In this document: positions 51,401 to 59,875 of the stretch, piece after piece
How the letters are laid out: the number at the start of each line of letters is the position of its first letter
Position numbering within the stretch: the stretch's first letter is position 1
IMG/VR virus record: IMGVR_UViG_3300025648_000012
Coordinates: 78,722-142,721 of that record
Length of the DNA stretch: 64,000 bases
DNA from: a virus
Strand: one strand, 5' to 3'
Notes under the pieces: model-generated
The model's database searches: none
What the model saw: the letters and a program-made list of their open reading frames with translations, nothing else
Told to the model about the DNA's origin: nothing
Program-made: the position numbers and the translations under genes

Positions 51401-52547
51401 GGTAGCTGCAAATTCAAACTATACGTTACTTCAAAATGTAACTGTACCTTTGAACACGCTTACTCCAGCCCAACTTTCAAATGTTTGGATTCCAACAACT
51501 TTAGTTCAAATAACAAACAATACGCCATCAATATCCACTGATACAATAGTAACCCTATTTGACGAAGTATGTAACTATAATCTATGTATAAATAGGCTTT
51601 ACACAGTTCAAACTGTGGTAACTGTCTTGTATATTGACGTTTCTGGCACTGTATTAGATTCTATAGTTGGAACCGCTACCTTTCCAGACTATGCTAAGAT
51701 AAATATAATGCCATTAGCTATTGCCATTGATAGTTCAGGGAATGTCTATACTATTAGTCAATCAAGTAATTCCATTACCAAAGTAACAAGTGCTGGTGTA
51801 GTTACCCTTAATTGGGCTACTGTTGGATCAGTACCAAGTGATATAGCTGTTGATAGCTCAGGAAATGTATATACTGCTAATTACGCAAGTAACTCCATTA
51901 CCAAAGTAACGAGTGCAGGTGTAGTTACCCTTAATTGGGCTACTGTTGGATCAGTACCAGGGCATATTGCAATAGATAGCTCTGGTAACATTTATAAGAC
52001 TAATTACGCAAGTAACTCCATTACCAAAGTAACGAGTGCAGGTGTAGTTACTACAAGTTGGGCTACTACGGGCACAAGTCCAACAGCCATCGCTGTAGAT
52101 AGTATAGGGAACGTATATACTGCTAATTACGCAAGTAACTCCATTACCAAAGTAACAAGTGCTGGGGTGGGTACTACAAGCTGGGCTACTACGGGCACAA
52201 GTCCAAGCGGAATTGCCATTGATAGCTCAGGAAATGTATATACTGCAAATAGTGTAAGTAACACTGTTACCAAAGTAACAAGTGCAGGTGTAGTTACTAC
52301 AAGTTGGGCTACTACGGGCACAAGTCCAACAGCCATCGCTGTAGATAGTATAGGAAATGTATATATTGCAAATAGTGTAAGTAACACTGTTACCAAAGTA
52401 ACAAGTGCTGGGGTGGGTACTACAAGCTGGGCTACTGTAGGATCTCAGCCAGTGGATATTGCTGTTGATAACTTAGGGAACGTTTATACTGCTAATAGTG
52501 TAAGCAACACCATTACCAAAGTAACAAGTGCAGGAGTTGTACTCTAG
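48477..52547 (+). CDS. large baseplate protein with Ig-like domain and three beta-propellers
   Basis: Order: N-terminal Ig-like domain (SGLPSGVSMSSTGTISG, about residues 35-60), a tail-protein domain (about 95-370, SYRSLLRFLGKYWFQKG), repeats 1-14 of about 40 residues (about 371-951), a return of the tail domain (about 952-1076, including GYWRSGDLTNLL and LFDEVCNYNL), then repeats 15-21 (about 1077-1356). Repeats follow the pattern AIDSSGNVYTANSxSNTVTKVTSAGVV, of the NHL/SBBP-propeller type. Fourteen and seven repeats fit two and one seven-bladed propellers. Likely receptor binding at the baseplate rim. Many repeats are nearly identical in DNA. Confidence 0.75.
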   Translation: MLQIDANQFQIYQPVGVTFSLQPSFLILGGSGSYSYASSGLPSGVSMSSTGTISGKVSVAYQGDFTVTVMDLVTNSQITATFDYYFVNTLFNYTNNAPTSSPTLNRRQFSKLTRQILLPPYLETAYFLDLLGVIDFVFDANLDAPVEALENIRNPYWSGPGAEAKIETLDNSTVELQFPAWVSLAASTVISTLPAGTYAYQVAPVFANNTIGPANSLMEVSVGRLISPSLTWTAVPNAVSYNIYGRTEGNLGLLVNVPYSVLSYTDTGATTPVTGGYIPSPYPYPKLLDETDLSSVDRTTLVQQVNLLGIKLQSIGVLDDSSYRSLLRFLGKYWFQKGTKAAIDFLNYALNINLAIDQLYANTTANYLTKIYSVGAVSTFATGLSGPAAMVKDNSGNIYVANYQGGNTISKITPAGIVSTFATVQSPPYALAIDLTTNTLYVGYGPNYPYVLCKITSAGVVTPVFATISTTPCYGQSIVVDSTGSNIYVSNGQGVITRVTSTGSVVTNWAGYSGYTNAPIGIDSSNNVYIATPNTGFTSIVTKITPAGVITTPWATISGINPIGLAIDSSNNVYVACFGAYPISKITSTGVVSTLATLNLPSSFPTPMIVDSFGYIYVGNNTNTTITKIAPNGSYTTFAYLPGYFLWSFILDSSNALYVSNELSFAGNLPSIVKITNSSATATIGTALASTPSAIAIDTSGNYYLANGGSNTVSKVTSAGVVTQVFANTGTNPVAIAVDSSGNVYTANSGSSSITKVTSTGVVTITWATVGTNPVAITVDSSGNVYTANSGSNTVSKVTSAGVVTTTWATAGTNPVAITVDSSGNVYTANKNANSISKVTSAGVVTLNWATTGTSPSGIAIDSSGNVYTANSVSNTVTKVTSAGVVTASWATTGATPSSIAVDSSGNVYTANYGANTLTFITPLGTSTTPYATFTSSVGPLVVDSSGTVYTTEQSIGTDGYWRSGDLTNLLTASQVAANSNYTLLQNVTVPLNTLTPAQLSNVWIPTTLVQITNNTPSISTDTIVTLFDEVCNYNLCINRLYTVQTVVTVLYIDVSGTVLDSIVGTATFPDYAKINIMPLAIAIDSSGNVYTISQSSNSITKVTSAGVVTLNWATVGSVPSDIAVDSSGNVYTANYASNSITKVTSAGVVTLNWATVGSVPGHIAIDSSGNIYKTNYASNSITKVTSAGVVTTSWATTGTSPTAIAVDSIGNVYTANYASNSITKVTSAGVGTTSWATTGTSPSGIAIDSSGNVYTANSVSNTVTKVTSAGVVTTSWATTGTSPTAIAVDSIGNVYIANSVSNTVTKVTSAGVGTTSWATVGSQPVDIAVDNLGNVYTANSVSNTITKVTSAGVVL

Positions 52548-52564
52548 CAGAACAATTTAAACAA

Positions 52565-52581
52565 AACAATTTTAGGTTGAG
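52565..52581 (+). repeat. 17-bp intergenic repeat, copy 3
   Basis: AACAATTTTAGGTTGAG lies between the propeller gene and the tail-collar gene, preceded by AACAATTTAAAC at 52551, the same doublet arrangement as at 44425-44456. Confidence 0.8.
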
Positions 52582-52596
52582 CAAAGGAGATACCTA

Positions 52597-54732
52597 ATGG
52601 CATATCAAGTAGCAGTAACAAACACTGGTGCAGCAATGCTTGCATCAGCCATAACAAATGGACAGATACTAACGCTTTCTACTTTTGAAATAGCAACTGG
52701 GTACGGATATGACCCAACTGTAGCTTCAAATGTATCTCAAGCAGTTCCTGCCTTTCAGGGTGCTACTTTAATTAGTGGTGCTACTGTACTTTCTGTTTCC
52801 GGTAACGTTCTTACCATAGTTTGCTCCATTCCAACTACAGTCGTATCCTCTTTTGGAGAAATTGGTATTTGGGCTACTAATACGACTACTAGCCAATCCA
52901 ATATGTTTGCAATAATGGTATTTAATACCGCATTACCGGGCAGTGCATCACTTGGATCTGGAGTAACAGAAGCCTATACCATTGACTTTCAGTTAACGTT
53001 TTCGACTGGTCAATTAGCATTTATAAATACATCAAGCTCAGTATCAACAACAGTAGCTAATTGGTCCTTAATAGAAAGTACCTTACCCACTTTAGCTACA
53101 ACTACCACCATTTTAGAAGTGGGGACTGTAGCAAATACTCAAGAAGTATCTCTAATAGCCAAGGGTGTATCTAATCAATTTTGGCAGCCAGTTTCAACCT
53201 ATTACCCTGTTATTTATTCAGTATCCTCTTCGACTTCTTCGACTTCTATTGTATTTTCAAGCCCAATAGCAGTAACTTTTAGCGAAGGAGCTTTTGTAAT
53301 TAAAGGAGCAAGCTACAATACGGCGGGTATTTGGAATGAATCCTACCGTGAAGTAACAGCCATGACGGTTTCCGGTACTGGGCCTTACACCTATACTTGT
53401 ACTGTTGCTACTATTGGGCCAACAATACGTACAAATATGTGGCCGGTTGGAGGTGTAGTTACTCTATATTGCAATAACTCTTCTGCAATCGTACAGAATT
53501 TATTAGGAGTTGAGGTAGCGAGAGCACAAACTGCTGAAGCTTCTCTGTTTCCAATTAAAGGCAACTATCCTACTACTAATAGTCAAAGTTGTAATACGTT
53601 AACTACAACTGGTTTGTGGCAGATTGACTGTGCTAGTTACACTGGCTCAACTAATTTTCCATACACCAACTGCATCGGTTCAATGTATGTTCAAAGTTCT
53701 TCTTCCTATACAAATACGAGTTCTCAACTCTATAATTGGGTATCTCAGATATTCATTGATGGCAAGGGAGCATTGTATTCTCGTACGTATACTCTCATTG
53801 GAGGTTCTTCCTCTTGGTCAGCCTGGGTGTCTCCAGGAGGAGTAAGTAGTGTATCAGGATCTGGGGGTTCAACTGGGTTAACCCTAACTGGTGGTCCTAT
53901 TACCTCATCAGGTACACTTACTCTTGGTGGAGTTTTAGGAACATCTAACGGTGGAACAGGAATAAGTGCTACTCCCTCTAATGGTACCCTTTTAATTGGT
54001 AATGGTTCTGGTTACTCCTTGAGTACTTTAACCGCTGGAAGCAATGTTGTAATATCGAATGGAGCTGGAGGAATTACAATATCTGCAACGACTAGTAGCG
54101 GTGGGGGTGGAACAGTAAGTTACGTTAATGGTTCTGGGGGTTCAACTGGGTTAACCCTAACTGGTGGTCCTATTACCTCATCAGGTACACTTACTCTTGG
54201 TGGAGTTTTAGGAACATCTAACGGTGGAACAGGAATAAGTGCTACTCCCTCTAATGGTACCCTTTTAATTGGTAATGGTTCTGGTTTTAGTTTAGGCAAC
54301 TTACATGCTGGACCAAACATTGCAATAACCAATGGGTCAGGCTCGATTACTATCGGAACTTCTGGTAGCTTTGTTACTTCTGTTGATGGAAACGGAGGGG
54401 CTGTAGACTTAAGTACTTTAGCTAGTTTTAGTCATAGTTATGGTCCTGGTGTTCCTGGTTATACAAGACTACCAGGTGGACTAATTATTCAGTGGGGAGC
54501 ATTCCACCAGGGGGATTTGCCCGCTGGGCATTCCTTTGTAACGATAAACTATCCAATAGCTTTTCCTAGCTACTCTTTTTGTATAACTCTTGGAATTCGT
54601 GATGTTAATCAAACCATATCCACGGATATCGAGTTTTCGGTACAAAATAACGTAGGATTTGTAGTAGGTATGGCAGAAAGATACTCTATTGTTCAAGATC
54701 TATACATAAATTGGATATCAATAGGTTATTAG
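52597..54732 (+). CDS. tail-collar fibre protein
   Basis: The N-terminal 150 residues follow the phage tail-collar fibre pattern (VAVTNTGAAMLASAI opening; FGEIGIWATN and the TIDFQLTFSTG segment). Middle: a pyocin-knob-like block near residues 345-410 (LWQIDCASYTGS ... SSSWSAWV). A 91-residue unit is then present twice (NGTLLIGNGSG region), with a near-perfect 153-bp DNA repeat. The C-terminal 100 residues form a trimeric knob-like domain. A host receptor-binding fibre is likely. AAAGGAG precedes the ATG. Confidence 0.75.
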   Translation: MAYQVAVTNTGAAMLASAITNGQILTLSTFEIATGYGYDPTVASNVSQAVPAFQGATLISGATVLSVSGNVLTIVCSIPTTVVSSFGEIGIWATNTTTSQSNMFAIMVFNTALPGSASLGSGVTEAYTIDFQLTFSTGQLAFINTSSSVSTTVANWSLIESTLPTLATTTTILEVGTVANTQEVSLIAKGVSNQFWQPVSTYYPVIYSVSSSTSSTSIVFSSPIAVTFSEGAFVIKGASYNTAGIWNESYREVTAMTVSGTGPYTYTCTVATIGPTIRTNMWPVGGVVTLYCNNSSAIVQNLLGVEVARAQTAEASLFPIKGNYPTTNSQSCNTLTTTGLWQIDCASYTGSTNFPYTNCIGSMYVQSSSSYTNTSSQLYNWVSQIFIDGKGALYSRTYTLIGGSSSWSAWVSPGGVSSVSGSGGSTGLTLTGGPITSSGTLTLGGVLGTSNGGTGISATPSNGTLLIGNGSGYSLSTLTAGSNVVISNGAGGITISATTSSGGGGTVSYVNGSGGSTGLTLTGGPITSSGTLTLGGVLGTSNGGTGISATPSNGTLLIGNGSGFSLGNLHAGPNIAITNGSGSITIGTSGSFVTSVDGNGGAVDLSTLASFSHSYGPGVPGYTRLPGGLIIQWGAFHQGDLPAGHSFVTINYPIAFPSYSFCITLGIRDVNQTISTDIEFSVQNNVGFVVGMAERYSIVQDLYINWISIGY
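53861..54013 (+). repeat. 153-bp direct repeat, left copy
   Basis: Bases 53861-54013 recur base for base at 54134-54286, an offset of 273 bp (91 codons, in frame) inside the fibre gene. Confidence 0.9.
54134..54286 (+). repeat. 153-bp direct repeat, right copy
   Basis: Second copy of the in-frame 153-bp repeat. The flanks diverge immediately outside it (GTTACTCC versus GTTTTAGT on the right). Confidence 0.9.
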
Positions 54733-54745
54733 GAGATCTTATATA

Positions 54746-55363
54746 ATGTCAGTTTTATATTCGCCGTCAAAGCATGCTGCTGGTTTAGGTTCAGGGTTTT
54801 ATTTTGCTGAGGACCCAAATGCTCCAGCAGATTCTTTTTTAGTATCAGATAAGGATCACGGAACTGCTGTTGGACAAACTGGAGGATTCACCTATTCCTT
54901 CACTCCTCCGGTAGCACCAGCTACCGAAGGTACACTCACACTAATTCCACCTGTTCCTTCCTCCATAGCGGATTTGAATTCTGCAGCAGGAAATAAACAA
55001 ATTTCCATGCTAAAAGCAGCGTATTCTTCGGCAATTGCCGTTCCTGTGCAGTTTACCAATGCTGCTGGAGTTACTTCCACCTACCCAACCACCGCAATTT
55101 CCATAAATGGACAATCCTATATACAAAACTTGCAACAGTGCGTTGGAGCTGGCTCTTCTGCGTGGACTTTAGGAGTGTGGGAAGACTCCACTGGAGTAAT
55201 GCAGACTTTTACTTTTGCTGACCTTCAAGGGTTAGCAGCAGCTATTGAGGCAGTTGACGCACCAGACTGGAAAGATTTATTTACAAAAATAACATTGGTT
55301 CAATCGCTAATGACGAGCACAACTGTAGATAACACCGCAGCAATACAAGCAATTAGTTTTTAA
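54746..55363 (+). CDS. fibre-associated protein, DUF4376-like C-terminus
   Basis: GGAG precedes the ATG. The C-terminal third (FTFADLQGLAAAIEAVDAP, then ITLVQSLMTSTTVDNTAAI) resembles DUF4376, a domain found in tail-fibre assembly or tail-tip proteins. The middle is beta-rich with Pro, Ser and Thr. It is placed between two fibre genes and so probably serves fibre folding or attachment. Confidence 0.6.
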   Translation: MSVLYSPSKHAAGLGSGFYFAEDPNAPADSFLVSDKDHGTAVGQTGGFTYSFTPPVAPATEGTLTLIPPVPSSIADLNSAAGNKQISMLKAAYSSAIAVPVQFTNAAGVTSTYPTTAISINGQSYIQNLQQCVGAGSSAWTLGVWEDSTGVMQTFTFADLQGLAAAIEAVDAPDWKDLFTKITLVQSLMTSTTVDNTAAIQAISF

Positions 55364-55372
55364 TTTTTGAGT

Positions 55373-55417
55373 CTTTTTAAGGTCAAATTTTTTAAGGTCA
55401 AATTTTTTGAGGTCAAA
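55373..55417 (+). repeat. three 15-bp tandem copies before a fibre gene
   Basis: Three consecutive near-copies of TTTTTTAAGGTCAAA (55373-55387, 55388-55402, 55403-55417) end right at the ATG at 55418. Each carries an AGG that could place the ribosome. Confidence 0.85.
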
Positions 55418-58400
55418 ATGACCACACTACTTAATTTTACAAATAATGCAGTAACTACTTTAGGTGCCCTGGTATCCCCAAGCTCAACAGTAATTACAGC
55501 TACTACTGGTACTGGAGCACTGTTTCCTACCTCTAGTTTTTTCTTGGTACTTAAAAACTCTTCTAGCTATGAAGTGTGTTTTTGTAGTGCAAGAACAAAT
55601 GATACTTTTGCTGTAGTTAGAGCACAAGATAACACTACTGCTCAGGCATTTAATGTGGGAGATACTTTAGAGTACGCAATCACTGCTGCTACTTTAAGGA
55701 CTATTCAGTCAAACCTAGGCAATTACTCTCAAACAATAGCCCCCACAACTGCCACTACGCTAACTACAACTCAAGGTGGTAGTTTTGTATCCATTGCTTC
55801 TACTGGACTAACAATCCCTATTGGTTTACCAACTCCAGTTAATAATAATGGCTTAACTTACACCCTGGTAAATAGAAACACTGTAGTTTCAGTAATAACC
55901 ACATCCACAAATTTAATAATAGTTAGCGGTACTGGAGTTTCCGCATCCACACTTTCTCTAAATCCAAATTCAGAAGTTGAACTTGTTTCTGATGGTACAA
56001 ATTGGATAGCTACTTTTGTATCTGATGGTTCTCTAGTTAAATCCAACCTATACTCTGGAACTACTGGCCAAGTGTTGTTAAGTAATGGCTCTGGTAATGC
56101 TCCAACTTATGGAGCCTATAGTGTGTCTTTAACTTCGAGTCAAGTTACAACTGCTCTTGGGTATACTCCATATTCAGCAGCTAACCCTTCTAACTATATA
56201 ACTAGTTCTGGCAGTATTTCTGGTAGTGCCGGTTCTGTTGCTAATGGACTAACCATTGGCACTGGATTATCTGGTACATCTTACAATGGGTCAGTACCGA
56301 CTACTATTGCTTTAGCCAACACTGCTGTAACCTCTGGTTCTTATACGAACGCCTCTATAACAGTTAATGCTCAAGGCCAAATAACTGCTGCATCCAGTGG
56401 ATTCGGTGGTGCAGTTACCTCAGTAGCTGGTACTGCAGGGCAAATAACCTCAACTGGTGGTTCCACTCCAGTAATTGGATTAGCAAGTGGAATTGTAACT
56501 GCTGGAACTACTGGATCTTCTACGCTAATTCCAGTAGTCACTGTAGATACTTATGGTAGAGTAACGTCAATTACGACTGCTGCTAATCCTCAAGGAGCAG
56601 TTACTTCAGTATCGGGCACAGGTACAGTTAACGGTTTAACTTTAACGGGTACTGTAACTTCTACTGGCAGCTTAACTCTGGGTGGGTCTTTGAGTGGAAT
56701 TGCTAATTCCTCATTAACCAATAGCACAATATCAGGAGTGGCTTTAGGGAGTTCGTTGTTTAATTTAACTGCTGGCACCAACATTTCTTTTTCTTCTGGT
56801 ACAACTTATAATGGGTCTGCTGCAGTAACCATAAATGCAACTTCTTCAAGTTCAAACTTGTATATAGGATCTGGGTCTGGTTCTCCAACTAATCCAACGG
56901 TAGGCGCATATCTTGGTCAAGTGGCGATTGGTAACGGTGCGATAGTTTCCAGCACAGGAACGGGCGGGATTGCAATAGGCACTACTGCAACGGTAGCGGG
57001 TTCGACTAATAATGCGGTGGCAATCGGTAATTCTTACGCTTCGGGGGCGGATTCTTTTGCTGCGGCTATTGCAGACCATTCGGGGACGTTTGGGGCGCTT
57101 GCTGCTAGTTCAATAGCATTGGGCTATCAAAGCACGGTATCTTCTGCATATTCGGGGGTATCTGGCGGGTATAAAAATAGCATATCATCTGGTGGCAATT
57201 ATAACGGTATAGCTTCCGGTCAAAATAATAGTATAGCTACTGGGGGTCCTGCCAACTTTATTGGCGGCGGGGCTTTCAATAGCATCACGTCGTCAAGTTA
57301 CAACTCAATATTAGGTGGTAGTAATAATTACATACAAGGCAGTTCCCAATATGGAACAATATTAGGGGGATATGGTAATTACATTACTGCAACTTCTGGC
57401 GGAGTCGCCTTTGGTACTTATGCAAAAGCCACCGGATACAACCAAGTTGCTTATGCCTCCGGCTCGATAGCATCTCCGGGCGACTCACAAATTTCTTGGT
57501 ATGTTGTTAGACGCACGACAAATAACGCTACGCTTACATCTTTATATCCTGATGGTGCAGGGAATTTTGTCTCGCCAATAGTTCAACCCTCTCAAGCATT
57601 GTCCTACGAAATAACTGTAGTAGCTCATGTTGCATCTTTTATTATAAATGTAGGTTCTAGCCCTACTGGAATAGTCGTTGATACATCCGGCAATATTTAT
57701 GTTGCAAATTCTGGTTCTGGTACTGTTAGCAAGATTGCTTTAGGAGTAGCTAATAACACTTGGGCAACGGTTGGTATTAACCCTTACGGAGTGGCCCTTG
57801 ATTCTTCCAGTAATGTTTATGTGGCTAATTACGGGTCGGGTACAGTCAGCAAGATTACACCTACAGGGGTAGTTACTACCATTGCATTGGGAGACAACCC
57901 CTATGCAATAGCTGTGGATTCTTCCGGTAATGTTTATACGGCTAATTTGGGTTCTGGTGCTGTTAGTAAAATTACATCAGCTGGAGCAGTTACTACAACA
58001 TGGGCTACAGTTGGGGGTTCACCTCGTGGCATAGCCATTGATTCTTCCGGTAATGTTTATGTGACCAATTCTGGTTCTAGCACTGTTAGCAAGATTACAC
58101 CTGCCGGTGCGGTTACTACAACATGGGCTACTGTTGGAACCGGCCCCAGTGGAATAGGCATTGATACATCAGGCAATGTTTATGTGGCTAATACTGGGTC
58201 GGGTACTGTTAGTAAAATTACATCAGCTGGAGCAGTTACTGCAACATGGGCTACTGTGGGTTCTAGCCCTACTGGACTAGTCATTGATACATCAGGCAAT
58301 GTTTATGTGACAAATTATGGCTCGGGGACTGTTAGCAAGATTACATCAATCGGTGCGGTTACTGCAACATGGGCTACTGTAGGTGCTAACCCTTTTGGAA

Positions 58401-58732
58401 TAGCCCTTGATTCTTCAGGCACTGTTTATGTGACTAATTTGGGGGGCGGTTCTATTAACAGAATTACATCAGCGGGGGTGTTAGTCAGCTCTGGGGCGGC
58501 GGCGACATGGTCGTCTATAACGCCCGGGTTGGTTTACAACGATGGCGGAAAGTTAAACAATATCGCACCTACATTTTCCCCCATTGTTTCTACGGGGGGG
58601 GTATGGACGGGTGCAGGTGTATCGGTAACTACTTCTGGTACTAACCTAATCGTGCAAGTGACACCACCAACTTCAACAACCGACACTATCCACTGGGTAG
58701 CACGTATTAGAACCGTGGAAGTTACCAACTAA
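55418..58732 (+). CDS. mosaic tail fibre with YadA-like head and seven-bladed propeller repeats
   Basis: The ATG at 55418 is used; the frame before it is only the duplicated leader. Residues about 1-100 form the attachment domain, 115-210 carry the module shared with the J-like protein (NSEVELVSDGTNWIAT), and 210-480 are Gly, Ser and Thr-rich repeats. Residues about 485-690 are a YadA-like trimeric head (AIGNGA, AVAIGNSYASGADSF, GGGAFNSITSSSYNSI). Seven propeller repeats (IDTSGNVYVANTGSGTVSKI) occupy about 740-1030, and a unique tail ends it. Bases 56900-57560 and 58440-58740 are richer in G and C with different codons, so the parts come from different sources. Confidence 0.75.
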   Translation: MTTLLNFTNNAVTTLGALVSPSSTVITATTGTGALFPTSSFFLVLKNSSSYEVCFCSARTNDTFAVVRAQDNTTAQAFNVGDTLEYAITAATLRTIQSNLGNYSQTIAPTTATTLTTTQGGSFVSIASTGLTIPIGLPTPVNNNGLTYTLVNRNTVVSVITTSTNLIIVSGTGVSASTLSLNPNSEVELVSDGTNWIATFVSDGSLVKSNLYSGTTGQVLLSNGSGNAPTYGAYSVSLTSSQVTTALGYTPYSAANPSNYITSSGSISGSAGSVANGLTIGTGLSGTSYNGSVPTTIALANTAVTSGSYTNASITVNAQGQITAASSGFGGAVTSVAGTAGQITSTGGSTPVIGLASGIVTAGTTGSSTLIPVVTVDTYGRVTSITTAANPQGAVTSVSGTGTVNGLTLTGTVTSTGSLTLGGSLSGIANSSLTNSTISGVALGSSLFNLTAGTNISFSSGTTYNGSAAVTINATSSSSNLYIGSGSGSPTNPTVGAYLGQVAIGNGAIVSSTGTGGIAIGTTATVAGSTNNAVAIGNSYASGADSFAAAIADHSGTFGALAASSIALGYQSTVSSAYSGVSGGYKNSISSGGNYNGIASGQNNSIATGGPANFIGGGAFNSITSSSYNSILGGSNNYIQGSSQYGTILGGYGNYITATSGGVAFGTYAKATGYNQVAYASGSIASPGDSQISWYVVRRTTNNATLTSLYPDGAGNFVSPIVQPSQALSYEITVVAHVASFIINVGSSPTGIVVDTSGNIYVANSGSGTVSKIALGVANNTWATVGINPYGVALDSSSNVYVANYGSGTVSKITPTGVVTTIALGDNPYAIAVDSSGNVYTANLGSGAVSKITSAGAVTTTWATVGGSPRGIAIDSSGNVYVTNSGSSTVSKITPAGAVTTTWATVGTGPSGIGIDTSGNVYVANTGSGTVSKITSAGAVTATWATVGSSPTGLVIDTSGNVYVTNYGSGTVSKITSIGAVTATWATVGANPFGIALDSSGTVYVTNLGGGSINRITSAGVLVSSGAAATWSSITPGLVYNDGGKLNNIAPTFSPIVSTGGVWTGAGVSVTTSGTNLIVQVTPPTSTTDTIHWVARIRTVEVTN

Positions 58733-58745
58733 TAAAGGAGAAATC

Positions 58746-59051
58746 CTGGCTTTGAATGTTCCTAACTTATCATTACCAAGTGGTCTAAATGTTACCAGCG
58801 CCTATGCCGTAATTGCTGGTTTTGCAAAGGCGGATGATTCTACAGTGAGAATCATGATTGCATTTTATGCGTCAAAAAACGCTTTTTCTTCCGGGTTGCA
58901 GGCAGTTTACAGCAAGGACTATCTGCTACCAATTAGCAGTCCAGAATCGGCGCTTCAATCTTTGGTAGTTAACGGGAATATTAACCTGTTGAATGTGATA
59001 TATTCCAATCTGCAAACTTTGCCTGATTTTGCTAATTCAACCCTAGTTTAG
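58746..59051 (+). CDS. hypothetical small tail protein (about 101 aa)
   Basis: AAAGGAG at 58734-58740 is 5 bases before a CTG at 58746 (giving MALNVPNLS...) and 11 before a TTG at 58752; the CTG is preferred by spacing, though uncommon. The protein is beta-rich with Ser, Leu and Asn and ends in a Leu-rich helix. Not recognised; the position after a fibre gene suggests a tail accessory. Confidence 0.5.
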   Translation: MALNVPNLSLPSGLNVTSAYAVIAGFAKADDSTVRIMIAFYASKNAFSSGLQAVYSKDYLLPISSPESALQSLVVNGNINLLNVIYSNLQTLPDFANSTLV

Positions 59052-59104
59052 TAAACTGTAAATAAAGATGTAGCAGAATTAGTAACCAACTTGAGATTAA
59101 GTTC

Positions 59105-59353
59105 ATGTCAGATATAGCAGATGATGCACAAAACACAGAACAGCAACTCTTAAAGGAAGCTGTGTCTATAAGGTTAAAAGTTCAACGTAGAACTGGTAAG
59201 TGCTTAAATTGTGGGGAATGTACCTGTAAAAAATGCTCTAAAAAAGGTCTACCTCATTGCAAAGAAAGTGAAGTAGAGAAGCACAATCCTCCCGCGTACT
59301 GTGATGTTTTCTGCAAGGAAGATCATGAAACCCGTTTGAGGTTTAACCGCTAA
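59105..59353 (+). CDS. TraR/DksA-like zinc-finger protein
   Basis: Eighty-two residues: a helical N-terminus (DDAQNTEQQLLKEAV) and a C-terminal zinc site C-x2-C (KCLNCGEC), then CxxC-type Cys (CKKCSKKGLPHC) and CDVFCKEDHE. TraR/DksA proteins bind RNA polymerase near its secondary channel. This one would regulate host or phage transcription. Additional Cys relative to the family suggest a second metal. ATG without a strong ribosome-binding site. Confidence 0.72.
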   Translation: MSDIADDAQNTEQQLLKEAVSIRLKVQRRTGKCLNCGECTCKKCSKKGLPHCKESEVEKHNPPAYCDVFCKEDHETRLRFNR

Positions 59354-59354
59354 A

Positions 59355-59864
59355 ATGACTATACCTTCAAATCTTTTAGTCTCAAGTTCTAATTTTGATA
59401 ACGCATTAACTTTTGAGCTATTAGTCAAGTTAAATTCTACGGTATTAGAAAAAGTATTTTACCCAGGAATATCAGATTCCAATGCTACTTCTTATTACAA
59501 TAATTCAAATCTAATTGCTGGTAGTTTGGGAACTAGCGGAATTTCCTACAACTCGATGTACACTATTCCTCCAACTAACTCAATTTCAGCTGGATTTTTA
59601 ATAGGAACAGGTATTCTAATAGTAACAACTACTTTTCCGTGTACTGTTCTTATTGGAAGTAATTCTTTTAATGTAAACAGCTTACTAATAACCGAAGTCT
59701 CTAGTTTCGTTCCTTTGCCGTTTTCTCTATCTGCAGGGCCATTAACTGCTTTCGTAGAGGTTTTTACTTCTATTGAGGTTACAGGGGTTGGCGCCTCTCC
59801 TATAACTTCTACGGATGTACTTGGATTAGCAATTTTGGGCCAAGCAATTTTAGGACAACCTTAA
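59355..59864 (+). CDS. hypothetical beta-rich protein (169 aa)
   Basis: It follows the preceding stop by one base, ATG at 59355. It is Thr and Ser-rich with strand pattern and a repeat-like end (AILGQAILGQP). Similar composition and an NSF-x-VNS-like strand are shared with the next protein, so both may be paralogous tail or surface proteins. Not recognised. Confidence 0.5.
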   Translation: MTIPSNLLVSSSNFDNALTFELLVKLNSTVLEKVFYPGISDSNATSYYNNSNLIAGSLGTSGISYNSMYTIPPTNSISAGFLIGTGILIVTTTFPCTVLIGSNSFNVNSLLITEVSSFVPLPFSLSAGPLTAFVEVFTSIEVTGVGASPITSTDVLGLAILGQAILGQP

Positions 59865-59875
59865 CTGGAAAAATA

